This document shows, piece after piece, positions 8,203 through 18,409 of a stretch of DNA of 64,000 nucleotides. The stretch is from Methylovorus mays (GTDB taxonomy: Bacteria > Pseudomonadota > Gammaproteobacteria > Burkholderiales > Methylophilaceae), in contig NZ_JAJAVG010000007.1 of NCBI RefSeq assembly GCF_020531915.1, positions 159,695-223,694 of the forward strand, read 5' to 3'. Position numbers and translations under genes: made by a program. Under the pieces are notes generated by a model, which saw nothing but the letters and a program-made list of their open reading frames with translations, was not told the DNA's origin and ran no database searches. Each line of letters opens with the position of its first letter. Position 1 is the first letter of the stretch.

Positions 8203-9905
8203 ATCGGCTGCGCCCCTTTGACCAGGGCAACCTGGCTTGAATTATCAGTGCTGGGGACCGTGCTCTGCATGATCTCCTCGCGATTGCCAAAACTGACCTG
8301 ACGCCCTTGCTCCAGCACCAGCAGTTTATCCACATCGCGCAATACGCTGGGTTTGTGGCTGACAATAATCAGTGTGACCTTGCGCGATTTCAACTCGCGA
8401 ATCATGCGCATGAAAGCCAGCTCAGAAGGGCCATCCAGATTGGCGTTCGGCTCGTCCAGCACGACCAGCTTGGGGTTGCCGAACAAGGCACGGGCAAGCC
8501 CAACCAGTTGCCGCTGACCGGAGGAAAGAATACGGCCAGCCTCGCCGATATCCGTGTCATACCCTTGCGGCAGACGCAAAATGAAATCATGCGCGCCGAC
8601 CAGTCTGGCGGCCTCGATCACCTTATCCACATGTTCATTCACCTCGGCCATACGCGCGATATTCTCCGCTACCGTCCCAGCAAAGAGTTCCACCGACTGT
8701 GGAAGGTAACCAATGTGCTGACCAAGCTGTCCGGTCTGCGCCCATTGGTAAATATCCGCTCCATCCATGCGAACAGCGCCTGACGTTGGCTTATACAGAC
8801 CAACCAGCAACCGTGTCAGGGTGGACTTGCCAGCTGCGCTATTACCAATAATGCCCAGCGCTTCCCCCGCCTCCAGAGAAAAATTGAGGTTGCGCAGAAT
8901 TTCACGTTCACGATTCATGGCAAAAAACAGCTTCTCCACCCGGATATTGCCTGCGAAATCCTGCAAGGTGACACTGGTCGTATCAGGGTTGTAATCCGCC
9001 AGCATTTTATTGAGACGGCTATAGGCATGGCGGGCCTTGATGAAAAAACGCCAGCCCGAAATAACGCGATCAATTGGCACCATCACCTTGCCCATGATGA
9101 TGGTGGCGGCAATCATGACACCCGGCGTCACGGTACGGTCATTGATGGCCAGCCAGGCGGCAACCGCCAGGGCCAAGGTACTGAGCAAATTCCTGACCAG
9201 CCGCGACCAGGCAGAAATGGAGGCAGAACGGGTAGCCGATTCAATATTATGGCTGAGCGCCTTGTCATGCACTTTGGACCAGCGCTTGGTCACCACCTCG
9301 CGCATGCTCATGGCATTGATCACTTCAAGATTGTTCAGCGCGGAATCAAGCATGTCCTGCGATTGCCGCAAGGAATCCTGTCCCTGCTTTTGGCTTTCAG
9401 CACTGACTTTTTCCTCAAGGAAGGTCAATGCCACCAGAATCAAGGTACCTACCACGGCCATCAGGCATAACCAGGGATGAAACAGATAGAGCACGAAAAA
9501 ATAAACAGGAATCCACGGCACCTCAAACACGGCTTGCACGCCAGAGCCCGAGAAAAATGACTGCACGGTATGCACATCATCCAGCCCCCTGCGATTTGTG
9601 CGGCCACTCATGGTCAGCATGCAGGCGAGCACTGTTTTTTGCATTAATCGCTGCATGGTAGCGGAAGTGCGCAGGAACAGACTTTGACGCAGGTATTCAA
9701 CGTAGTATTGAACAAGGAGCATGAACACGACCAGAATCGTCAGCATGACCAAGGTTTCGTTACTGTGGCTGCTTAATACGCGGTCATACAGTTCAAGCAT
9801 GTAAAATGCTGGCATCAGCGTCATCAGATTGATGACAAAACTGAAAATGCCGGCGTACATGAAAAACTGCCTGCATTGCAGAATGTAATTCTTGATGGCA
9901 TTCAT
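8199..9905 (-). CDS. Type I secretion ABC transporter, PrtD-like ATPase/permease
   Basis: A 568-residue half-transporter: a six-helix membrane domain (from about residue 15 to 290) followed by an ABC ATPase. Walker A is GNSAAGKST, the signature is LSSGQRQ and Walker B is LVVLDEPNANLD. PrtD/LapB-like exporters move proteins with C-terminal signals directly out of the cell. The start chosen is MNAIKNYILQ, preceded by GGGGAATTGG; the frame stays open to 10067 but that extension has no family similarity. It is coupled to the HlyD adaptor. No C39 peptidase or CLD domain is present. Confidence 0.9.
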   Translation of the reverse strand: MNAIKNYILQCRQFFMYAGIFSFVINLMTLMPAFYMLELYDRVLSSHSNETLVMLTILVVFMLLVQYYVEYLRQSLFLRTSATMQRLMQKTVLACMLTMSGRTNRRGLDDVHTVQSFFSGSGVQAVFEVPWIPVYFFVLYLFHPWLCLMAVVGTLILVALTFLEEKVSAESQKQGQDSLRQSQDMLDSALNNLEVINAMSMREVVTKRWSKVHDKALSHNIESATRSASISAWSRLVRNLLSTLALAVAAWLAINDRTVTPGVMIAATIIMGKVMVPIDRVISGWRFFIKARHAYSRLNKMLADYNPDTTSVTLQDFAGNIRVEKLFFAMNREREILRNLNFSLEAGEALGIIGNSAAGKSTLTRLLVGLYKPTSGAVRMDGADIYQWAQTGQLGQHIGYLPQSVELFAGTVAENIARMAEVNEHVDKVIEAARLVGAHDFILRLPQGYDTDIGEAGRILSSGQRQLVGLARALFGNPKLVVLDEPNANLDGPSELAFMRMIRELKSRKVTLIIVSHKPSVLRDVDKLLVLEQGRQVSFGNREEIMQSTVPSTDNSSQVALVKGAQPI

Positions 9906-10057
9906 AAAACCAATTCCCCAATAAAATACGGCGCAACATGCATCTGCCATGTATTGCCGATTTGCCTTCCCATACTCAACCGGAATTGCCTGATTTTCCC
10001 GGATCGAAATTAAGGCACTTGCGGAATTTACACAAAAACAATCGGTTTGATGCACTA

Positions 10058-10109
10058 ACGCCCGCATTATAGCCAGCGGGCGTCATCTGCACATCGGGAA
10101 AAATTCCCG
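10058..10109 (-). terminator. Two hairpins downstream of pgm
   Basis: ACGCCCGC pairs with GCGGGCGT (10058-10083), and CGGGAA pairs with TTCCCG around AAA (10095-10109). They start 4 bp after the pgm stop on the minus strand, so they probably end the pgm transcript. There is no strong U-tract. Confidence 0.5.
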
Positions 10110-10112
10110 AAC

Positions 10113-11910
<1,798 letters not shown>

Positions 11911-11917
11911 AGAAATC

Positions 11918-11947
11918 AAGGGGTTATGTGAAAGCATAACCCCTTTT
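11918..11947 (+). terminator. Intrinsic terminator after tRNA-Lys
   Basis: AAGGGGTTATG pairs with CATAACCCCTT around a 6-base loop and ends in TT, 7 bp downstream of the tRNA CCA end. Confidence 0.75.
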
Positions 11948-11954
11948 CACTTTC

Positions 11955-11971
11955 TAGTAGCCTCATAGTAG
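11955..11971 (+). other. Putative integrase arm-type site, left end
   Basis: TAGTAGCCTCATAGTAG here and TAGTAGCCATATAGTAG at 21856-21872 agree at 15 of 17 bases. They lie 45 bp inside attL and about 120 bp inside attR. Paired direct sites near both ends are typical arm-binding sites of tyrosine integrases. This is inferred from position and similarity only. Confidence 0.4.
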
Positions 11972-12141
11972 CCCGACTTCAAAAATCTCTTTTGGCCCTA
12001 TGTCTACTTAGGCCTAGGCGCCACGCAATTACCGAGCGTCACTTTACCGGGAAAGTGTTACAACATCTATAGGCGCTTTTAACAACCCCTAATTCTACTA
12101 GATAAACAATGTTGGCTTTTCTAACATCTACATGAATACTG

Positions 12142-13652
12142 GTTCCGATACCCCACCATCGGAATACCTGATAAACTCAGCACGGCCCGATTGGTAGCCT
12201 TGCCAGAGGTTCCGATACCCCACCATCGGAATGCCTGATAAACTCAAGCAGCATTACAATCCCTACTTTCAGGTAGTTCCGATACCCCACCATCGGAATG
12301 CCTGATAAACTCGTGCCATGGTAGCAGCTCCTTATTGCGTCAGTTCCGATACCCCACCATCGGAATGCCTGATAAACTCCTTATTCAAAACTGCCTGTTC
12401 GCCAAGCATGTTCCGATACCCCACCATCGGAATGCCTGATAAACTCTCGGCGTTGTGAATGGCCTGTAGCCGCTCCGTTCCGATACCCCACCATCGGAAT
12501 GCCTGATAAACTCATTTCTTTCGCCAAAGCCGAGCAATAACCTGTTCCGATACCCCACCATCGGAATGCCTGATAAACTCGATACGCGTAGGGTCTAGCT
12601 GGCCTATCTTGTTCCGATACCCCACCATCGGAATGCCTGATAAACTCGCGCTGATTGGCGTGGAGCAATAGCGTTGAGTTCCGATACCCCACCATCGGAA
12701 TGCCTGATAAACTCCGTTGTAATCGCTATTCTTGTCATCCTTGAGTTCCGATACCCCACCATCGGAATGCCTGATAAACTCTACCACTCGGTCGATGTTC
12801 TCAATGACTTCGTTCCGATACCCCACCATCGGAATGCCTGATAAACTCTACCACTCGGTCGATGTTCTCAATGACTTCGTTCCGATACCCCACCATCGGA
12901 ATGCCTGATAAACTCAGTTTCAGCAGCTATATCGCGAGTCTGGATGTTCCGATACCCCACCATCGGAATGCCTGATAAACTCATACCTTTCCCCGATCCC
13001 ATCAAGTCGCTGGTTCCGATACCCCACCATCGGAATGCCTGATAAACTCATCTGCACCTCCAGCCCCACCTTCTGCTGTGTTCCGATACCCCACCATCGG
13101 AATGCCTGATAAACTCATACGGTCCCTGCTGTAACGGCAATCTTTAGTTCCGATACCCCACCATCGGAATGCCTGATAAACTCGACACACTTGACGGGGG
13201 CAACGTGCCATAAGTTCCGATACCCCACCATCGGAATGCCTGATAAACTCTGCCGAGCTACAGCAGCAAGCGCAGATGCAGTTCCGATACCCCACCATCG
13301 GAATGCCTGATAAACTCCACAATGCCGTTGTCAATTGCCGGGGTGGTGTTCCGATACCCCACCATCGGAATGCCTGATAAACTCTGGACATCATCAAGTA
13401 ATCAACAATCGTGAGTTCCGATACCCCACCATCGGAATGCCTGATAAACTCTAACGCTGATGACATGCCAGCCAGCACACGGTTCCGATACCCCACCATC
13501 GGAATGCCTGATAAACTCCACCTCTCGCATATTCGTCGGGGACGTGTTGTTCCGATACCCCACCATCGGAATGCCTGATAAACTCCAAATTGACGATGTA
13601 AATGGAACTATCGTTGTTCCGATACCCCACCATCGGAATGCCTGATAAACTC
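12142..13652 (+). CRISPR. Type II-C CRISPR array, 23 repeats and 22 spacers
   Basis: A 37-bp repeat (begins GTTCCGATACCCC, ends GCCTGATAAACTC) recurs with an exact 67-bp period; every spacer is 30 bp. The only repeat variant seen is the first (12142), with ATACC in place of ATGCC. Spacers 10 (12782-12811) and 11 (12849-12878) are identical. The tracrRNA anti-repeat shows that crRNAs read rightward, opposite to the cas genes. The last nine repeat bases before the final C form an extended -10 (TGATAAACT), as in Neisseria II-C arrays where each repeat carries a promoter. Repeats also contain a 7-bp inverted repeat, TTCCGAT/ATCGGAA. The 38 bp between array and cas2 are AT-rich. Confidence 0.98.
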
Positions 13653-13690
13653 TGATTGTTTGTAACTAACTGATATATAGCTTTATTTAA

Positions 13691-14023
13691 TTAGAAAAGC
13701 TCAACTTGCTCTGGCATGTTGGGCTTTTTTCTTGTGGGGTTGATGCCAAAAAACTCTCGTGTCATGCCGTATTGTTTGTCGGTCACTATAAAAAAAACGA
13801 CTTGAGCGCCAGCGGGGATATGACCGCGCAAACGGATAATGGTCGCCTCGCCTACCGCCAGCGTCGGGAAATGATGCACATAAAGTGAGTTTTGCAGTTG
13901 CACGAAATTTTCCTGTAATAGCCTTTTACGGAATACAGTGTAGTCGTGCCTAGCTTCGGCATCAGTCATTGGGCAGTCGTAAACGCATATCACCCACATA
14001 ACGCGCCAGCCGTTTACGCCCAT
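13691..14023 (-). CDS. cas2: CRISPR-associated endoribonuclease Cas2
   Basis: A 110-residue Cas2 with the ferredoxin-fold start (WVICVYDCPMTDAEARHDYTVF), carrying the conserved aspartate after the first strand. It is the structural partner of Cas1 in the spacer-integration complex. Translation may begin at ATG 14023, overlapping the cas1 stop by 10 bp, or at the internal ATG at 13999 (MWVICVYD). The C-terminus ends PEQVELF, which resembles the QLxLF sliding-clamp motif. The gene stops 38 bp from the last CRISPR repeat, so cas operon and array transcription converge here. Confidence 0.93.
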   Translation of the reverse strand: MGVNGWRVMWVICVYDCPMTDAEARHDYTVFRKRLLQENFVQLQNSLYVHHFPTLAVGEATIIRLRGHIPAGAQVVFFIVTDKQYGMTREFFGINPTRKKPNMPEQVELF

Positions 14024-14937
14024 GCTTTGCCAGACGATAACGCTAGAGGCAAAGCATCCTCCGGTAAAATCAGCTTTTCAGCACGCTTATCCAGTATCCT
14101 GACAAAACTGGCAATAGTTTCATTTATTGCGGCGGGTAGACGATAACCTGCTCCATTAAGTTTGATTTCCTGTTCGACAAATCTAAGCAACTCCTTACGA
14201 GCCAAACCATCAAAATCGCCGAATGTGCCTGATGCAATATGCCGCTCAACAACAAACCGATACGGTTCGATAAAATCATCAGCCAGATTAAAAGGGTTTT
14301 CCGTACTGCAATGCCCCAAGCCTAGCGCAGGATTTAGTCCAGCCATGACCAAAGAACGAGCAACCATAGAGCGCAAAACTGCATAACCAAAATTTAGCCG
14401 GGCATTGATGTTATCTTCTGCACCTTGTTTCTCACGTTTAAAATCGTGTTTAAATAAGTAGCTCCAATAATGACGTGCCCCTTGGCCTTCACACTTCCCA
14501 GCATCTCCCGGCGCTACCTCTTTGACCAGCCGCTCCAGCCGCAATGCACCCTTACGACCCAATGTCCGCAAGTTTGCAGCTTGAGTGCTCAATCGCGATT
14601 GCACAATAGCTTGCCATAAGATGCCTTTGTGCTCTCGTGCATCCAGCTCTATTTGCTGACGTAGGCGCCTCACCAAGTCACCATTGCCCACACTAGGAAG
14701 CATCCAAGCGCAGGGAAGATGCATCGCATCCGTTACAACTACTCCAGCCCCAGCTTCGGCCAAAACACGTAAAGCATGTACGCTGATTTGGATGGTATGG
14801 TGGTGGAGGCACAGCACCGCAATGTCGAGCGGCAATACGAAACTATCGGAATAACCTTCACGTCGGATGCGGAGTCTACCTAGGTCAACCGACAAGGAGG
14901 CAGGATTCTCGATTAGCAGGATGCGATGCTCTGCCAT
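14014..14937 (-). CDS. cas1: CRISPR-associated integrase Cas1 (type II)
   Basis: A 307-residue type II Cas1, the metal-dependent integrase that inserts new spacers. The catalytic triad is visible: E150 in CEGQGARHYW, H209 in LGHCSTENPFN and E224 in DFIEPYR. The N-terminal MAEHRILLIENPASLSVD is typical of type II Cas1. It starts 2 bp after the cas9 stop and overlaps cas2, so the three genes form one operon. No cas4 or csn2 is present, which agrees with subtype II-C. Confidence 0.95.
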   Translation of the reverse strand: MAEHRILLIENPASLSVDLGRLRIRREGYSDSFVLPLDIAVLCLHHHTIQISVHALRVLAEAGAGVVVTDAMHLPCAWMLPSVGNGDLVRRLRQQIELDAREHKGILWQAIVQSRLSTQAANLRTLGRKGALRLERLVKEVAPGDAGKCEGQGARHYWSYLFKHDFKREKQGAEDNINARLNFGYAVLRSMVARSLVMAGLNPALGLGHCSTENPFNLADDFIEPYRFVVERHIASGTFGDFDGLARKELLRFVEQEIKLNGAGYRLPAAINETIASFVRILDKRAEKLILPEDALPLALSSGKAWA

Positions 14938-14939
14938 GG

Positions 14940-17900
14940 CTACAGATTAACCACTTTCAAACGTCTTGCGGCAGGACGGAAGGACACAGTTTTTCCTACC
15001 TTGCACTCTTTCGAGGCTTTTTCATTTGCTTCTTTAAACGACCTTGGTTCGCAAATTGGAAGTAATGCGATGGTGCCTGCGGCCTTAAAAAAACAGATTC
15101 GATAAGTTTTACCATCTTCCATATCGATTACCGTGTCGCCTTTATAAAGTCGCTTGACCCCCTCTGCGGTCTTCTGCTTCTTGTACCTAATTGCTTGCTG
15201 GATAGTTACAGGAGCTTGTCGAATAATACGTCCCTCGCTGATCTCTGTTTCAAGATAAGCGTAACCATTGTGTAAAAGACGTTTTATATGCTCTCGACCA
15301 TCTTTGCTGACGTGCCTTATCAACATGACATCCTCGGCATACTTATCTGTATAGCAGCAAACTTTTTTAACTTGGATGGGCTTGCCATAGAGTGTTTGGT
15401 AAATTGGTTCAGCCAACGCAGCCGGCGCTGTATAACCAGTTGCTATACGTGTCTCGAATACTTTAAAAATTAATTCGCGAATGGTATCGCTGACTATACT
15501 AGAGATAGCCTTTCGGGCCTGCTCGACAGTACCTTTCTTGCGATCCACTAACGTTGCCAGTGACGTACGTAAGGTGAGCCGTAATTTATCCTCGCCATCT
15601 TTTTGAGCAACACCATAAGCTGTTTCCTGAAACATAGCTCCATCTGGGTAATGATCCGGTTTAATGGATAACGGACAATTCTTAATTGCATGCAAGGCAA
15701 GCTCGCGGATGTTTTTCAGTGGTGGCTCCACCACTTGCAGGCGGGGCCGCTCTCCATTGGCAACAAGCTCGCTGTCCAGCTTGTATTGCTGTGCCATTCG
15801 CTGGAACAGACTTCGCGATGTCAATGCTATAGTGATGGCATCAATCAGGTGGTGACGGTGGTCAATTCGCTTGTTAAGTCTGCGGTCGGTATGTCGAGAT
15901 TTATCCTTGGCGCGATGACCTTCCCATACGCCACGATAACGCTCAAATTCTTCCGGCGTAATAACGCTCCCCTCCTCATCCAATATCGGTAGGTTTTCGG
16001 TGATGCGAGCTTGCGGAATAACGGTTTCTAGTTTCCATTTGCGCCGCAGCATTGCCGTGAGTTCGCCTCGTGAGACGGATACAGGCTTGGCGCTGATGCT
16101 TTGCAGCCAGAGCGCAGCTTCCTTTGCGATCCACGAAGTCTGATGAAATTGACGGTCGGCAAATCCTGCGATGGATTCGTCGTTCAAGACTTCGACTTCG
16201 AAATTCTGAAGTCGTAGCAGTCTGGCTTTGCGAAATTGCCGATTTTTTTCGAACCACTCCGCGCGATGCTCAATGATTGCCCAGCGTGCGTTGTCGCGAC
16301 CTTGGCCCCATGCCTCATAAGGCGTGCGATTGCCTTTCTCCTGATTACAACTACGATGCGCGAGCACGATTTCGCTACGCTTCATACCGACTTGTGTTAA
16401 TGAACGGGGCAGGATGTGTTCATATTCCGTTTCGGCTCCGTTAAGCGCATCGGCCAATGTGATTGTGCGCTCGCAATAAGGGCAGAATTTCTCGCCTTGC
16501 TCACGCCATAATAAGTAGCGACGCACTCTTGACGATGTTACGGTCGCTCCATGGTCACTGATAGCTTTCTCGGCATCTTTTCGAGCCGCGCGGCTTTTAT
16601 TGTTTTCGCTTTCGCGCTCGTTGCGCTTGCTAACGCCCACACTCATCTCACGTGCCATTTCCACTACGATTTCATAAGGCGGAGCGCCTAATTCATCAAT
16701 CATGCGGTTGATAACAAAACGTATCTGACGTAGGGAGCCATCCACCACGGCATTGCCTGTTAGCTTTGGGGCAGACAACCGGGTTAGCTGGACTCGGGAT
16801 TGGTCTTGCGATTTAGGGTAACACGCACGAATAGCGGCATCTTCATCGAGTCGCATATCATTTTTCCCGTTCTCTGGCCACCAAGGATTGGCTAGCCATT
16901 CCGTCAGGCGATTAAGCGCCTTTATAGAATAAGATGCACGTCCTCCATCAAAGCCCATCTTGACTAGGTGGTCGAATTTCTCGCTCTGCTTGAGCCTATT
17001 AATGAAGTTTACAAACTCTGGATCAAGTAAACGTTGCGTACCGTCTTGTTTGGAAAAGCGTATATGCCAGAGCGGGTCGTCTAGTTGCTCTGGAGAGCCA
17101 AGGTCGGCAAGGAAATTAATTGCTTGTACTTGTGTCCGTTTGCCTAAACTACACCACTCGTCGTAAAGCCCCAGCTTGCGAAATACATGATTGGTCTTGT
17201 TACCCGGCAATTCGTCTCGGCTCAAGCGGTCAAGATTTAAGCCGAGACCTTCCGGTTTTTGGCAGCCGTTTTTTTCGAGAGCATCGTATATGGCTTTGAA
17301 GCCAACCACATCCCTTTCGTCCAGCAAGCTGCGAATCACGGCTTTTTGATTACCGCTCAGGGCTGTAGCACGTTTTCCGGCACCCCAACGCAAATCAGCT
17401 AGAGTTTTCTCAATTCGAAAATGCTGAAAAGCAAGTTGCGCACGTGGTGCACGGGACAACGTGGGTTCAAGTCCACATTGACCAACCATACTACCAACCC
17501 CCTTTAATGAGCGCTGATGAAAAATCGCTGCGTGGAAAATTTCCTTGACAGATACTCCATCGTGTTGCGATTGTAGACATGGATAAAATGCCGATTGTGT
17601 CTGCCAAACTTGCTCAAACTCTGCTTCGACCTGTTTACGCAAAGCATACAGATTGGGCAAAGGGCTGCTGTCATCCGTACGGTTCTCCTTGATCTTCAGC
17701 TTGGTTGGCAATCCTTGTTGCCATCGATGATATAGATATTCCCCAATCGTAATGGCGGTTACCCCACGCGATTCGGCCAACGCTTTCATTTGATCTTCGA
17801 GGTCCTTGCTGCCCCCTTCAACCTCTCCTAGCTTTGCATTTTCTTTTTTATGACGGAATTCACCTGCATACCCTCGCCGCTTTCCATAGCGAATGAATAT

Positions 17901-18248
17901 CCGCATCAAATCTGAAAGATCAATTTGCTCGCGCGCCGCACGAGCTCGAACCTCAAGCAGTGTCGAGCCGCTATCGATTGAGGGGGCGATAGCAATACCT
18001 ATTAGTTTAGCAAGCGCGGCAATACGTTTTGTCCGGCCACTTCTTCTATCTATTTGCCGACGTTGCATTCGAGCCGCACGGCGACCAGCTTTTTTGGAAA
18101 TTAAACCACTTTGGCTTTTCTCCAAAGGCTCGTCAAAAATCCTGATTGCAGACCATATCAAGTCCTGCGGTTCGTTATTGTGATTTAAAGAAACTGCGGC
18201 AATGCCCAATGATGCAGTACCAACATCCAATCCTAGCCGATAGCGCAT
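14940..18248 (-). CDS. cas9: Cas9, type II-C RNA-guided endonuclease
   Basis: A 1102-residue Cas9 with all nuclease residues in place. RuvC-I has D8 in GLDVGTAS, an arginine-rich bridge helix follows at about 52-75, RuvC-II has E530 in IVVEMAREM, and RuvC-III has RHHLIDAI (D803). The HNH domain has H611 in EYEHILPRS and N635 in SCNQEKGN, preceded by a CPYC pair (C589, C592) that may hold zinc with C634. Its length fits the compact II-C class. Start: ATG 18248 after AAGGGG. The open frame extends to 18326, but that part translates the tracrRNA anti-repeat and was excluded. PAM specificity cannot be read. Confidence 0.96.
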   Translation of the reverse strand: MRYRLGLDVGTASLGIAAVSLNHNNEPQDLIWSAIRIFDEPLEKSQSGLISKKAGRRAARMQRRQIDRRSGRTKRIAALAKLIGIAIAPSIDSGSTLLEVRARAAREQIDLSDLMRIFIRYGKRRGYAGEFRHKKENAKLGEVEGGSKDLEDQMKALAESRGVTAITIGEYLYHRWQQGLPTKLKIKENRTDDSSPLPNLYALRKQVEAEFEQVWQTQSAFYPCLQSQHDGVSVKEIFHAAIFHQRSLKGVGSMVGQCGLEPTLSRAPRAQLAFQHFRIEKTLADLRWGAGKRATALSGNQKAVIRSLLDERDVVGFKAIYDALEKNGCQKPEGLGLNLDRLSRDELPGNKTNHVFRKLGLYDEWCSLGKRTQVQAINFLADLGSPEQLDDPLWHIRFSKQDGTQRLLDPEFVNFINRLKQSEKFDHLVKMGFDGGRASYSIKALNRLTEWLANPWWPENGKNDMRLDEDAAIRACYPKSQDQSRVQLTRLSAPKLTGNAVVDGSLRQIRFVINRMIDELGAPPYEIVVEMAREMSVGVSKRNERESENNKSRAARKDAEKAISDHGATVTSSRVRRYLLWREQGEKFCPYCERTITLADALNGAETEYEHILPRSLTQVGMKRSEIVLAHRSCNQEKGNRTPYEAWGQGRDNARWAIIEHRAEWFEKNRQFRKARLLRLQNFEVEVLNDESIAGFADRQFHQTSWIAKEAALWLQSISAKPVSVSRGELTAMLRRKWKLETVIPQARITENLPILDEEGSVITPEEFERYRGVWEGHRAKDKSRHTDRRLNKRIDHRHHLIDAITIALTSRSLFQRMAQQYKLDSELVANGERPRLQVVEPPLKNIRELALHAIKNCPLSIKPDHYPDGAMFQETAYGVAQKDGEDKLRLTLRTSLATLVDRKKGTVEQARKAISSIVSDTIRELIFKVFETRIATGYTAPAALAEPIYQTLYGKPIQVKKVCCYTDKYAEDVMLIRHVSKDGREHIKRLLHNGYAYLETEISEGRIIRQAPVTIQQAIRYKKQKTAEGVKRLYKGDTVIDMEDGKTYRICFFKAAGTIALLPICEPRSFKEANEKASKECKVGKTVSFRPAARRLKVVNL

Positions 18249-18293
18249 TACTTGCCCCTTCTGCTTATTTTTGTTGTAACATAATAGCGTATT

Positions 18294-18384
18294 AGGCATT
18301 CCGATGGTGGGGACTATCGGTAACAAGGGGAAGGTTGAAAAACCAACCCCACCGATACAAGACGGCGACTTCGGTCGCCGTTTT
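18294..18384 (+). ncRNA. tracrRNA, divergent from cas9
   Basis: Bases 18294-18324 form an anti-repeat. Nineteen bases from AGGCATTCC pair without a break with the crRNA repeat; after a 2-base bulge, TATCGG pairs with CCGATA. Then come a nexus-like stem (18327-18350, GGGG/CCCC with an inner GGTT/AACC) and a strong final hairpin, CGGCGAC/GTCGCCG on a TTCG loop, followed by TTTT (18363-18384), which is an intrinsic terminator. A possible -10, CATAAT (18280-18285), would start transcription at about 18292. The RNA is transcribed opposite to cas9 from the cas9 leader. Confidence 0.9.
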
Positions 18385-18409
18385 CATTTGCATAATCAAG
18401 GTACAGTTA

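Noticed and set aside
12381..13645. Open frames across the CRISPR array with repeated EFIRHSDGGVSE peptides
   Set aside because: They are translations of the 37-bp repeat; the 67-bp period keeps shifting frame and the spacers differ. They are not proteins.
18249..18326. A longer Cas9 N-terminus starting at 18326
   Set aside because: The 26 extra residues translate the tracrRNA anti-repeat, and a good AAGGGG site precedes the ATG at 18248.
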